DNA from: an uncultured Lachnospiraceae bacterium
Lineage (GTDB): Bacteria > Bacillota > Clostridia > Lachnospirales > Lachnospiraceae
Assembly: GCA_900539175.1 (NCBI GenBank)
Contig: UQAW01000004.1
Location: 37,072 to 101,071 of the forward strand
Direction: 5' to 3'
Length of the DNA: 64,000 nucleotides
Below the pieces are notes generated by a model. That model did not search any database, had not been told where the DNA came from, and saw only the letters and a list, made by a program, of their open reading frames with translations. Below are positions 46,452 through 55,554 of the stretch, piece by piece (positions within the stretch are counted from its first letter, which is position 1; each line of letters starts with the position of its first letter). Position numbers and translations under genes: made by a program.

Positions 46452-48348
46452 TAGAAAGACGTTACAATTTTATGCAGAGTGTATCAGGCAGATGGGCGTG
46501 TGCTGGCAGACATTATATGTAATTATATTGACCTTGGGTCTCTACAGCGGAATAACAACAAAATCTTTTTATGGAGCAATTGGCACCATTCTATTTGTAG
46601 GAGTATGCACTTTTGCACTGGAAGTTGGGCTATATAGTACATCTGGTTTTAAACTAAATAAGATACCGGGAATTATTCTTGTAGTGATTGCGGTATTATT
46701 TGATTTTTTTGCCGTCATATTTCCCGAGGCAGCATTCAGTCGGTTGGGATTGAGTTTTCTCAGTGGTGTTATCATATTGGTATATGCCATAGCAATACTG
46801 AAAAATTACCATACTTTTCCTGGCAGAGTTTCAGGATTATTTATGGCTTTGGGGCTTTTTGCAGCACTTTTATATTGTTGGCAGAATATGGGGTGTTTTT
46901 CGCCGGACAGCCATAGTTATTATGAAATTTCTCAGACCTTTACTGGAAATTTTGGATTCGTTGATACGATACGACAATATGTGATACGCACCGACTATAA
47001 TATTTCTTTTCCATATTTTTATCCGCTGTGCCTGTTTTTCGTCAACGGAATAACAAAACTGGGAAGATATGCGGGTGTGTTATTTAATTTTTATATTATG
47101 CTGTTTACGGGATTGTTATTTCTGAAAATCAGCAGATGTTTTGTGAAACGTCTGTGGTGTGGTGCAATTGCTGCATTCCTGCTTTTTACTACAGATTCTT
47201 ATCTGGATGAGTTATGTGCTGCACGTTCCATACCATTGGTAATTCTGCTTACAACCATCTGTGCTGCATTGTGCGTTAAGATTTATCTTTCTCCGAAAAA
47301 GTCGAACCTCATTCCATTTGCAGCAGGTCTTTGTGCAGGTATGGTGATGACTACGAGATTTGATGGTATGGTATTAGTTGCTTATTGTGCTTTACTTATG
47401 CTTCTGGTTCAAAAGGAGAGAAGAATCAAACCCCTTTTCTGCTATCTGGCAGGTGCACTTGTATTTTTATTGCCATGGATGATTTACTCTTTGATTCATT
47501 TTCAGTCATTATGGATTTCAGATAATCTGGGAACGATGTTTCTTGTCGAGACAACGGTACCTAACCGTGTCAGTGTACCGGGTGAATTCACGGCAACGCT
47601 ATTTAATTCTCCAAAGGAATGGCTGATTGCTTTTGTACATAAGGCATATGCGATTGCAAAAAGTCTCATGAACTGTTCCATAACAGCAGATATGATAGTA
47701 CTTCTATGTTTGATTGTACTGGTGTTGCAATGTAAAGCAAAAAGAATATCATTCTCCAAAATCTGGTTTGCGGCAGGAACTTTTCTTGTTTTTTATGCGG
47801 GAAAAACATTTATGTATGCACTTGTGGGATATGAAGATACACGATACCATGTGGAATCTGCGGTATTGGTTACTTTTTTATTCTTGTTATTATGTGAGGT
47901 AACACGTGAGAAGAGATCCTGGAAAAATCTCCGGTATCTGATGCCTGTATTTATTTTAGGTGTTTCGCTTTTTCAGATACGAGGAACTGTAAAAAATATT
48001 TATCTTGATCCGGTATCGTATCCTTTGGTAAACGTGGATGCTGCACCTGATTGGGTTATGTCGCTGGATGCAGAAATGGAATCCAGAATTCAAAAAAAGG
48101 ATGCGGAAATTTTGTATCTTGGAAATGGATTTGATGAATTTATTTTCGGTGACTGGACAGATTGGAAAATTTACATAGTGCCTACTTACGCAACCTGGTC
48201 GAAAGTAGATTATGCAATGCATCATTATATGGAAGTGGATTATGTTATGCTGCCAAAAGAAACTGCATTGCCGGATGAAATCTATGAGAATTTACAGACA
48301 GCATATCGTAAGATTGAATTAAAAGATTATTGGCTTTTTGAAGTATAA
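46438..48348 (+). CDS. GT-C-type membrane glycosyltransferase
   Basis: About 636 residues with ten or more helices and a soluble C-terminal part of about 100 residues. An early extracytoplasmic loop carries GCFSPDSHSYYEIS, similar to the acidic loop of GT39/PMT-like GT-C enzymes. It would use a polyprenyl-linked sugar at the outer face. The ATG at 46438 has gaggg 8 bases upstream; the longer frame from 46303 is inside the previous gene. Confidence 0.7.
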   Translation: MQTLNRKTLQFYAECIRQMGVCWQTLYVIILTLGLYSGITTKSFYGAIGTILFVGVCTFALEVGLYSTSGFKLNKIPGIILVVIAVLFDFFAVIFPEAAFSRLGLSFLSGVIILVYAIAILKNYHTFPGRVSGLFMALGLFAALLYCWQNMGCFSPDSHSYYEISQTFTGNFGFVDTIRQYVIRTDYNISFPYFYPLCLFFVNGITKLGRYAGVLFNFYIMLFTGLLFLKISRCFVKRLWCGAIAAFLLFTTDSYLDELCAARSIPLVILLTTICAALCVKIYLSPKKSNLIPFAAGLCAGMVMTTRFDGMVLVAYCALLMLLVQKERRIKPLFCYLAGALVFLLPWMIYSLIHFQSLWISDNLGTMFLVETTVPNRVSVPGEFTATLFNSPKEWLIAFVHKAYAIAKSLMNCSITADMIVLLCLIVLVLQCKAKRISFSKIWFAAGTFLVFYAGKTFMYALVGYEDTRYHVESAVLVTFLFLLLCEVTREKRSWKNLRYLMPVFILGVSLFQIRGTVKNIYLDPVSYPLVNVDAAPDWVMSLDAEMESRIQKKDAEILYLGNGFDEFIFGDWTDWKIYIVPTYATWSKVDYAMHHYMEVDYVMLPKETALPDEIYENLQTAYRKIELKDYWLFEV

Positions 48349-48438
48349 AGAAGGTTTTTACATAATAGACAAGGAGATTACTGAAAAAGAAGGTGGATTT
48401 AAAACTACTGGTTTTTAATTATGAAGGAGTGTTGTGAT

Positions 48439-49233
48439 ATGAAACTTGCGATCTCAAATATAGCGTGGGATCCTTTGCAGGATGAAACGGTATATTCTCT
48501 TATGAAAGCGTATGGTTTTTCTGGTCTGGAAATTGCCCCTACAAGAATATTACCGGAAACGCCTTATGAAAGGCTGGTTGAAGCAGAGCACTGGAAAACT
48601 GTGCTGACAGAAACATATGGTTTTACAGTTCCATCTATACAGTCCATATGGTATGGAAGACAGGAAAAATTGTTCGGCACGGATAAAGAGAGGCAGCAGC
48701 TTTTCGCCTATACGAAAAAAGCAATAGACTTTGCTTCTGTGATTGGATGCAAAAATCTGGTGTTTGGCTGCCCTCGAAACCGTGATATGCCCAAAGGGGC
48801 TGATTTAAGTTTAGCAATCAATTTTTTCAGAGAATTAGGTGATTACGCCTATGAAAAAGGTACAGTCATTGGTATGGAGGCAAATCCGCCGATTTATCAT
48901 ACGAATTTTATCAATGATACACAATCTGCAATTGAACTGATTGAAATTGTGAATTCGAAAGGGTTTCGACTGAATCTGGATGTGGGAACTATGATAGAGA
49001 ATCAGGAATCCGTAAGTACATTACAAGGGTTTGTTAAATATGTAAACCATGTGCATATCAGCGAGCCAGGATTACAAGGGATTGAAAGGCGGGAACTTCA
49101 TGTGCAGCTTTGCCAGCTTCTGCACAATGAAAATTATAAAGGATTTATTTCTATTGAGAGGGGAAAAACAGAAAGCGTCACAGAATTGGAAAATACGATG
49201 GGGTATGTAAAGGAGATCTTTGGAGATGCGTAG
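48439..49233 (+). CDS. Sugar-phosphate isomerase/epimerase-like TIM-barrel protein
   Basis: About 264 residues. The metal site of the xylose-isomerase-like fold is complete: Glu147 (GMEANPP), Asp181 (LDVGTM), His206 (VHISEP) and Glu240 (SIERG). Such enzymes isomerise or epimerise free or phosphorylated sugars and cyclitols, or dehydrate them. The ATG at 48439 follows aaggag by 9 bases; the ATG at 48421 puts that site inside the coding region and is rejected. The 90 bases before hold nothing recognised. Confidence 0.75.
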   Translation: MKLAISNIAWDPLQDETVYSLMKAYGFSGLEIAPTRILPETPYERLVEAEHWKTVLTETYGFTVPSIQSIWYGRQEKLFGTDKERQQLFAYTKKAIDFASVIGCKNLVFGCPRNRDMPKGADLSLAINFFRELGDYAYEKGTVIGMEANPPIYHTNFINDTQSAIELIEIVNSKGFRLNLDVGTMIENQESVSTLQGFVKYVNHVHISEPGLQGIERRELHVQLCQLLHNENYKGFISIERGKTESVTELENTMGYVKEIFGDA

Positions 49234-49274
49234 AGTGCCAGGAAAGATTGGGGAAAACATTTCGCTTGGGTAGG

Positions 49275-50384
49275 ATGGCTGAGACAAAGTTTAAGAACAA
49301 TTTGGGGGGACAAAGAGTTACAATCTATGATTGGGTACGATTGCTTGCTACTTTTTTTGTGGTTATTGGCCATAGCACATATTTGAATATGCAAACAAGC
49401 TATGGCGGGGTTGCATATGAGCTTCCTTCCACAGTCAGCAGTTCCTATTATTCCGTTTTTTTAACATCGTGCAGATATGCAGTGGAATGGATTTATGGAT
49501 TTCACATGCCCTTGTTTTTTATGTTATCTGGTGCAGTATTAGCGCTTAAACCGGTTGGGCAATTTTCTGCATTTTGTAAGGGTAAAATTCATCGATTGGT
49601 GATTCCTTATTTTGTGTACGGTTGGTTATTTATGCTTCCGGTCAAATATGTGGGCGGATTTTATACAGCGAAAACATGGAAGTTTGCTTTTAGAGGATTT
49701 TTGGTAGGAATAGACAGCGGGCATTTATGGTTTTTAACAGCCCTTTTTTGGTGCATGATCATTTTTTCTATATTCATAAAGGGATTAAAAAGGCTGGATG
49801 TTCAAAGCAATATCTTAATACTGGTCGGCGCAGGTGCAATCCATTTTACAGCAGTCTTAATTCCTGTGGATATTCTTAGTTTTAAGCAAGGTTTAACATA
49901 TATATTCTGGTTTGCTGTTGGGTATGTGTTTGAATCAGAGCGGAGGAAGCATCACTGGAATTGGAATGGGAAAAAAGTTGTTTTGAGTTTTGCTGCATTG
50001 ACAGTTGTTGAAGTAATAGATTTTAGATATAAATTATTAGGAGCTACGTTTACGATTATCTGCAGTTCAATCTGGACTTATTTGCTGGCATGGATGTGTG
50101 ACAATTATTTACGCAGGGTATGCAGTACAAGGTTGTGGAAGATTCTTATCAAAAATCTATTTTATGTTTATTTGTTCCACGATCCATTGGAATATATTGT
50201 TTTAAAGATATTTATGAGCAATGAGTTTTTAAATTATTCTATAGGGTGCTATGTATATACTGCATTCAGAATTGTAGGTGTATTTGTTATAAGCATTATA
50301 ATGGGAGCGTTGGTGACTTATGTAAAAGGCGTTTGGAAAGATTTAGATTTATTAAAAAGAATTCGTTTGAGGAAGAAAAGGTAA
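49275..50384 (+). CDS. Acyltransferase 3 family membrane protein
   Basis: About 369 residues with YDWVRLLATFFVVIGHSTYL and IYGFHMPLFFMLSGAVLAL, the family hallmarks, and ten helices. A TTG at 49248 (agga site) is an alternative start. O-acetylation of a glycan is predicted. The end overlaps an open frame leading into the next gene, whose own start is after the stop. Confidence 0.78.
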   Translation: MAETKFKNNLGGQRVTIYDWVRLLATFFVVIGHSTYLNMQTSYGGVAYELPSTVSSSYYSVFLTSCRYAVEWIYGFHMPLFFMLSGAVLALKPVGQFSAFCKGKIHRLVIPYFVYGWLFMLPVKYVGGFYTAKTWKFAFRGFLVGIDSGHLWFLTALFWCMIIFSIFIKGLKRLDVQSNILILVGAGAIHFTAVLIPVDILSFKQGLTYIFWFAVGYVFESERRKHHWNWNGKKVVLSFAALTVVEVIDFRYKLLGATFTIICSSIWTYLLAWMCDNYLRRVCSTRLWKILIKNLFYVYLFHDPLEYIVLKIFMSNEFLNYSIGCYVYTAFRIVGVFVISIIMGALVTYVKGVWKDLDLLKRIRLRKKR

Positions 50385-50389
50385 AAGCA

Positions 50390-51187
50390 ATGGTAATTTA
50401 TGAAAAGCAATGTGGTGTTCCAAGGTTTGCGTGTACGGAATATCAAGAGAAAACGAAATCGTATGTTGTGCTGATTCCCATTATTAATGAGGGAGAACGT
50501 ATTATCAAAGAATTGAAGCGGGCCCTGAAATATCATGTTTTTGACTATGCTGATCTTGTGATATGTGATGGGGGTTCTACGGATGGCTGTACGGAAGAAT
50601 TTATGCTTAAAAAGCTTCATGTGAATACCCTGTTGGTGAAGCAGGATACAGGAAAGCAAGGTGCACAGCTTCGTATGGGAATTTGGTGGGCATTGCAAAG
50701 AGGATATCAGGGAATTATTACAATTGATGGAAATAATAAAGACAGTATAGAGGATGTTCCACATTTTATTGAAAAACTGCAAGAGGGCTATGATCTGATT
50801 CAAGGTTCCCGGTTTATCAAAGGCGGGCGGGCAATTAATACTCCATTTATACGGCTTGTATCAGTGAAACTGATTCACGCACCGATTATTTCCCTGACGG
50901 CGAGGCAGAGGTTTACGGATACTACAAATGCCTATCGTGCCTATTCGGCAAGATATCTGACGGATGAGCGTGTTCAGCCGCTTCGTGATGTGTTTATGAC
51001 GTATGAACTTTTGGCGTATCTGTCTGTCCGGGCAACACAGCTTGGTTATAGAGCATGTGAAATTCCGGTTACAAGAGCATATCCAAAAGCAGGAAAGACA
51101 CCAACGAAAATCAGTTTTTTTAAAGGAAACGGAGATTTACTGAAAATTCTGTTTAAGAATCTATTTGGCGCATACAAGCCAGAGTAA
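50390..51187 (+). CDS. Glycosyltransferase family 2 (DPM1-like, soluble)
   Basis: About 265 residues. YVVLIPIINEGERIIKEL, CDGGSTDG and a DGNNKDS metal region replace the usual DxD; GSRFIKGG follows. There is no C-terminal helix. The ATG at 50390 lies just after the previous stop and before the first domain motif. It is the last glycosyltransferase of the locus. Confidence 0.78.
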   Translation: MVIYEKQCGVPRFACTEYQEKTKSYVVLIPIINEGERIIKELKRALKYHVFDYADLVICDGGSTDGCTEEFMLKKLHVNTLLVKQDTGKQGAQLRMGIWWALQRGYQGIITIDGNNKDSIEDVPHFIEKLQEGYDLIQGSRFIKGGRAINTPFIRLVSVKLIHAPIISLTARQRFTDTTNAYRAYSARYLTDERVQPLRDVFMTYELLAYLSVRATQLGYRACEIPVTRAYPKAGKTPTKISFFKGNGDLLKILFKNLFGAYKPE

Positions 51188-51196
51188 GAGTGTTGG

Positions 51197-52105
51197 ATGA
51201 AAAAAGCGATAATATGTAAAGTATGCATTTCTATTTTAGCTGCAGCAGTGATTTATATACTCGGAAGTTTCTGGATTTCTACAAATCTTCTCACTCTCAG
51301 AGAGTATGAATTTGAAACAGAAAAGACAGAACAGGATGTGAAGATGGTTCTCCTGTCAGATCTTCACGATCATGAATTCGGAGCGTATAATGAAAAGCTT
51401 GTCCGTAAAGTAAGGGAGCAGAAACCGGATTTGATTTTGCTGGACGGGGATTTTCTGAATGAAACTTCACTGAATGCTGATATTCCATGTGAATTAATTG
51501 CAGGATTAGTAAAAATTGCCCCGGTATATTTTTCCTTAGGGAATCATGAAGAAGCGTACATGAAAAACGACCATCCAGAATTGATTCCCCAACTGGAGAA
51601 GGCAGGTGCGATTGTACTGGAGAAGGAATATATAGATTTGAATATTCGCGGAACTGATTTGCGTCTTGGAGGAATGTATGATTACGCATTTGGAATGGGC
51701 GGAAATAATGATGCTTCTGCAGCTTCGGAAGAGACAAAGAAATTTCTGGAGGAGTTCCAGAACACGGAGCATTTAAAAATCATGATGGCTCATCGCCCCG
51801 ACAGTTTTATCTTCGGAGATGCGTCGTCTTACTGGGATGTGGATCTGGTGGTAAGCGGACATGATCATGGAGGTCAGGTGGTTTTGCCATTTTTAGGCGG
51901 TCTCTATGGCGGTGATCAGGGATGGTTTCCGGAATATATACATGGCATGTATCAGAAAGATGAGATGAAGTTATTTATAACAAGCGGTCTGGGAAGCCAT
52001 AAGCAGACACTGCCGCGGTTTAACAATCCGCCGGAGATTGCAGTTGTAAGAATCTTGCACAAGTCAAAAAGCCTCAGCGTAGCCCGCTACGCCTGCGTTT
52101 TTTGA
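51197..52105 (+). CDS. Membrane-anchored metallophosphoesterase
   Basis: 302 residues. An N-terminal helix (KVCISILAAAVIYILGSFWI) anchors a calcineurin-like domain with LLSDLHDHEFG, LLDGDFLN, SLGNHEE and GHDHGGQ, the complete metal-ligand set. It could act outside the membrane on lipid- or sugar-linked phosphates. The last 15 codons are encoded inside a hairpin that also acts as a terminator, see 52063-52106. Confidence 0.82.
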   Translation: MKKAIICKVCISILAAAVIYILGSFWISTNLLTLREYEFETEKTEQDVKMVLLSDLHDHEFGAYNEKLVRKVREQKPDLILLDGDFLNETSLNADIPCELIAGLVKIAPVYFSLGNHEEAYMKNDHPELIPQLEKAGAIVLEKEYIDLNIRGTDLRLGGMYDYAFGMGGNNDASAASEETKKFLEEFQNTEHLKIMMAHRPDSFIFGDASSYWDVDLVVSGHDHGGQVVLPFLGGLYGGDQGWFPEYIHGMYQKDEMKLFITSGLGSHKQTLPRFNNPPEIAVVRILHKSKSLSVARYACVF

Positions 52106-52106
52106 C
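52063..52106 (+). terminator. Terminator overlapping the end of metallophosphoesterase CDS
   Basis: GCGTAGC (52077-52083) pairs with GCTACGC (52086-52092). The outer GTCAAAAA at 52063-52070 pairs with TTTTTTGAC around 52098-52106, giving a long stem followed by T residues. The stop codon (52103-52105) lies in the right arm, so the last residues of the protein are constrained by the hairpin. Confidence 0.7.
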
Positions 52107-52147
52107 TGGCACACTCAGAAAAATATCTTGCGCATATAGTCCGGTTA

Positions 52148-52176
52148 TTTACGAAACGTTATACTGGATGTATAAT
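52148..52176 (+). promoter_or_regulatory. Promoter for AAA-ATPase gene
   Basis: TTTACG (52148-52153) and TATAAT (52171-52176) are separated by 17 bases. It lies about 60 bases before the ATG at 52238, starting a new unit after the capsule terminator. Confidence 0.55.
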
Positions 52177-52237
52177 AAAATCAGGTGTGGACAGTATTTT
52201 CATATGAAATAGTCAAAGATTTTGTGGAGGAGTGAAG

Positions 52238-53848
52238 ATGGGATTTTACCTGAATAATGCGTCGTCGCTTACCTTATATAAAAGTGAAGTGGAAAGCCCT
52301 TATTTTGTAGATAAATCCAGGATGCTGGCAGAGTTATTTCCTTTGACCGAGTTAGGGAACAAGCATGTTTGTATTACACGGCCTCGCCGTTTTGGAAAAA
52401 CGGTAATGGCAAACATGGTGGGGGCGTTTTTTGGAAAAGGTGCGGATGCCGGAAATATTTTTGATTCTTTGAAGATTGCAAAAGAAGATGGATATCGAAA
52501 GCATCTGAACAGATATGATGTGATTTATATTGATTTCAGTAAGATGCCGGAAGAATGCAATAGCTACAATCAGTATATTAACAGGATTTCCAGGCGTCTG
52601 AAGAGAGACTTAGAGAAGTCGTACCCGAATGCAGATATTGAGATGGAGGATGCCCTGTGGGATATATTGGACAGTATATTTAATGAATATGGCGGTCAGA
52701 AGTTTGTGTTTGTCTTTGATGAATGGGATTGTATTTTCCATAAGAATTTTATTACGGACGAGGACAAAAAGAGATATATTTCCTTCCTTAGTAATCTGCT
52801 GAAAGATCGTGCGTATGTTTCATTGTCGTATATGACAGGCATTCTGCCGATTGCGAAATATTCCAGCGGTTCAGAATTAAATATGTTTATGGAATATACA
52901 ATGGCAACAGAAGAAAAGTTCTGTGACGATTTTGGCTTTACGGAGGCAGAAGTTGATCTGCTTTATGAGCGTTACCTTGCAAATACAGCAATACCAGGTG
53001 TTACAAGAGATGGTCTGAGACTATGGTATGACGGTTATCATACAAAAGCAGGAGAGCGGATGTATAATCCCCGTTCTGTAGTAGCTGCATTAACCAATAA
53101 TAATCTGGGAAATTACTGGACAAGCTCCGGTCCGTATGATGAAATTTTCTATTACATTCAGAAAAATGTAGATGAGGTACGCAATGATTTGGCGCTGATG
53201 GTAGCCGGTGAACCGGTGCCGGCAAAAGTCAGGGAATATGCAGCGTCATCAATGAATCTGTCTACACGGGAAGAAATATATTCTGCAATGGTTGTTTATG
53301 GTTTCTTAAGTTATGAGGATGGAAGAGTATGTATTCCAAACAAGGAATTAATGGAGAAGTTCGATGAAATACTGCAGAAGGAATCTTCTTTGGGATATGT
53401 GTATCGTCTGGCAAAAGAGTCGGACAGAATGCTTCAGGCAACACTTTCTGGGGACACAGAGACAATGGCGGAGATTCTGGAGTATGCTCATAATACGGAA
53501 ACGCCAATTCTCTCCTATAATCATGAGATTGAGTTATCTGCTATTATAAATCTGGTGTATCTTTCTGCCCGGGATAAGTACCGCATTGAACGGGAAGATA
53601 AGGCCGGAGTGGGTTACGTGGATTTTATTTTTTATCCGAATAAGAAAGATGCGGACTGCATTATCCTTGAATTGAAGGTTAATCATACGCCGGAAGAAGC
53701 GATTCAGCAGATTAAAGATAAACAATATGCATTGCGTTTCAAGGGGAGACTGGGAGAAGAGGTTCCGTATGGTGGAAGGATTCTTGCGGTTGGTATCAGC
53801 TATGATAAAGAGACAAAAGAACATCGGTGTAAGATTGAAGTTTTGTAA
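52238..53848 (+). CDS. AAA-ATPase-like protein with PD-(D/E)XK nuclease domain
   Basis: About 536 residues. The N-terminal AAA-ATPase-like domain has a modified P-loop ITRPRRFGKTVMANM and Walker B FVFVFDEWD. The C-terminal part has the PD-(D/E)XK features GYVDFIFYPN and IILELKVNHTPEEAIQQIK. This two-domain family (PF09820 plus PF08011) is abundant and often multi-copy in gut anaerobes. Its function is not settled; a defence or mobile-element role is possible. The ATG at 52238 has ggaggag 5 bases upstream. Confidence 0.85.
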   Translation: MGFYLNNASSLTLYKSEVESPYFVDKSRMLAELFPLTELGNKHVCITRPRRFGKTVMANMVGAFFGKGADAGNIFDSLKIAKEDGYRKHLNRYDVIYIDFSKMPEECNSYNQYINRISRRLKRDLEKSYPNADIEMEDALWDILDSIFNEYGGQKFVFVFDEWDCIFHKNFITDEDKKRYISFLSNLLKDRAYVSLSYMTGILPIAKYSSGSELNMFMEYTMATEEKFCDDFGFTEAEVDLLYERYLANTAIPGVTRDGLRLWYDGYHTKAGERMYNPRSVVAALTNNNLGNYWTSSGPYDEIFYYIQKNVDEVRNDLALMVAGEPVPAKVREYAASSMNLSTREEIYSAMVVYGFLSYEDGRVCIPNKELMEKFDEILQKESSLGYVYRLAKESDRMLQATLSGDTETMAEILEYAHNTETPILSYNHEIELSAIINLVYLSARDKYRIEREDKAGVGYVDFIFYPNKKDADCIILELKVNHTPEEAIQQIKDKQYALRFKGRLGEEVPYGGRILAVGISYDKETKEHRCKIEVL

Positions 53849-53936
53849 TCCATGCTACTATGAGCCATATAAAATTTGCCAGTGAGTTCATCAAAGAATC
53901 AGAAGAGTAAAATTTTATAAGATATCTGTAATCATC

Positions 53937-53965
53937 TTGTGAATTTCCAACCAATATGTTACTAT
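53937..53965 (+). promoter_or_regulatory. Promoter for Wadjet operon
   Basis: TTGTGA (53937-53942), 17 bases, then TACTAT (53960-53965) with TG one base upstream (extended -10). It is about 80 bases before jetA and gives the defence operon independent expression. The rest of 53849-54047 has no recognised feature. Confidence 0.55.
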
Positions 53966-54047
53966 TGTTTTGGGACAGGGAAATAATTACTAATGAACCT
54001 GCAGTGCAGATCATGGGAATTTAAACGCATAAGAGGAAGCCGATTTT

Positions 54048-55541
54048 ATGAAAATACAGGATAAACTAAGAAAGCCGATGCTGGAAGCGAAGTATCTGAA
54101 TGTGGACAATACAGACAGATACCGCCCCATCATCCGGCTTTTTTATTTGCAGTATGAAAAACTAAAATATTGGATGTACCAGGAAGAAGTTTTCGAAGAA
54201 CTGAAAGAGGATCCTTATTTTGAGGATTACACCCCGGAGCAATGTCAGCAGGATCTGGCGGCGCTGTCAGCATGGGGCAATCTGGTTACAATTCAGGATA
54301 CACGGAAGGTCGCCAGTATTGAGGAATTTAAGAATAAAAAATTTCGTTACCAGCTCTCTGAGACGGCAGTGGAGATTGAACGCATGGTCATGCGTGTGGA
54401 GAATCTCTTTATCGAAGGTTCTTCTCTGGAACCCACGCTGTTGGAGAGGCTTCGCATCAGTCTTGGAATGATTGGAGAGATGGCAGGAGAGCAGGATGAA
54501 AAGGTATATGGATGGTGGAATGATCTGAACAATGATTTTATTCGTCTGAATCAGAATTATCAGGATTATATGAGGGAATTGAACAGCGTGAAGGCGGAAG
54601 AGATGATGAAAACCCGGGAATTTCTTGTGTTCAAGGATCGGTTGATCGAATATTTGAGAACCTTTGTCAAAAGCCTTCAGATTAATGTAAATGCTATCGA
54701 ACAGCGGCTCAGAGAGGTAGAGCCTGAGACGATTCGGGCACTTCTGGAACAGGTGACTGCCTATGAACTCTCCATTCCGAGAATTGAAGTAGAAGTAGAT
54801 GAAAAGCTAATTTATGATAAGATGAAGGGGCGTTGGGAGAGTATTGCGGAGTGGTTTTCAGGAAAAGATGGAAGGGAATCGGAGGCGGGCAAGATTTTTG
54901 ATACGACCAATGAAATTATCCGGAAAATTACCAGATATGCCACGCGGATCAGTGAGATGAGTAACAGTGGTTCCAATCGGAGAGAGGAATATTACAAGCT
55001 GGCAGTGATGTTCTCGAAATGCAGGGATATCAATGAAGCTCATCGCCTTTCAGCTTCTGTGTTTGGAATTGAAAAGCCACTTCACTTGAAAGGGATTGCA
55101 GGGAGGAAGACAGAAAGTATCAACAGCGGTGTGTTTGAAGAGACCCCCCATATCGTGACGGTTATGCCAAGGGTGAGAACTTATCGGGAGAAGGCAAAGC
55201 GCAGCGGGATTGTAGATCGTTCCCGGGAAAAAGAGGAGATGCGTTTGGCTACGATCCGTCGGCTTGAGGACGAAAAGAAGCTGCTGGAAAGTTATATTAC
55301 AGATCATCGTCTGGAATTTGCCGGACTTCCTGAGATTGAGCCGCATGTGCGGGATGTGTTTTTAACATGGCTGTCCAGGGCATTGGAGAACAAGAACTGC
55401 CGTGCAAAGACAGAGGATGGCCAGGTTTATCATATCGAACAGGCGGATACGAAGGAAACCTGTATTTTGAACTGTACGGATGGTGTATTTTACATGCCGG
55501 CCTATACCATTATTTTTGAGAAAAAATCTGATACAAAGTGA
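54048..55541 (+). CDS. jetA: Wadjet type II subunit JetA (DUF2397)
   Basis: The 497-residue, largely helical protein matches the DUF2397/TIGR02677 family by its position, length and start (RYRPIIRLFYLQYEKLKYW). In Wadjet systems JetA takes the part of the kleisin (MukF-like) that links the SMC heads. It is the first gene of a complete jetA-jetB-jetC-jetD set, in the canonical type II order. Confidence 0.85.
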   Translation: MKIQDKLRKPMLEAKYLNVDNTDRYRPIIRLFYLQYEKLKYWMYQEEVFEELKEDPYFEDYTPEQCQQDLAALSAWGNLVTIQDTRKVASIEEFKNKKFRYQLSETAVEIERMVMRVENLFIEGSSLEPTLLERLRISLGMIGEMAGEQDEKVYGWWNDLNNDFIRLNQNYQDYMRELNSVKAEEMMKTREFLVFKDRLIEYLRTFVKSLQINVNAIEQRLREVEPETIRALLEQVTAYELSIPRIEVEVDEKLIYDKMKGRWESIAEWFSGKDGRESEAGKIFDTTNEIIRKITRYATRISEMSNSGSNRREEYYKLAVMFSKCRDINEAHRLSASVFGIEKPLHLKGIAGRKTESINSGVFEETPHIVTVMPRVRTYREKAKRSGIVDRSREKEEMRLATIRRLEDEKKLLESYITDHRLEFAGLPEIEPHVRDVFLTWLSRALENKNCRAKTEDGQVYHIEQADTKETCILNCTDGVFYMPAYTIIFEKKSDTK

Positions 55542-55554
55542 GGAAAAAGTGGCT

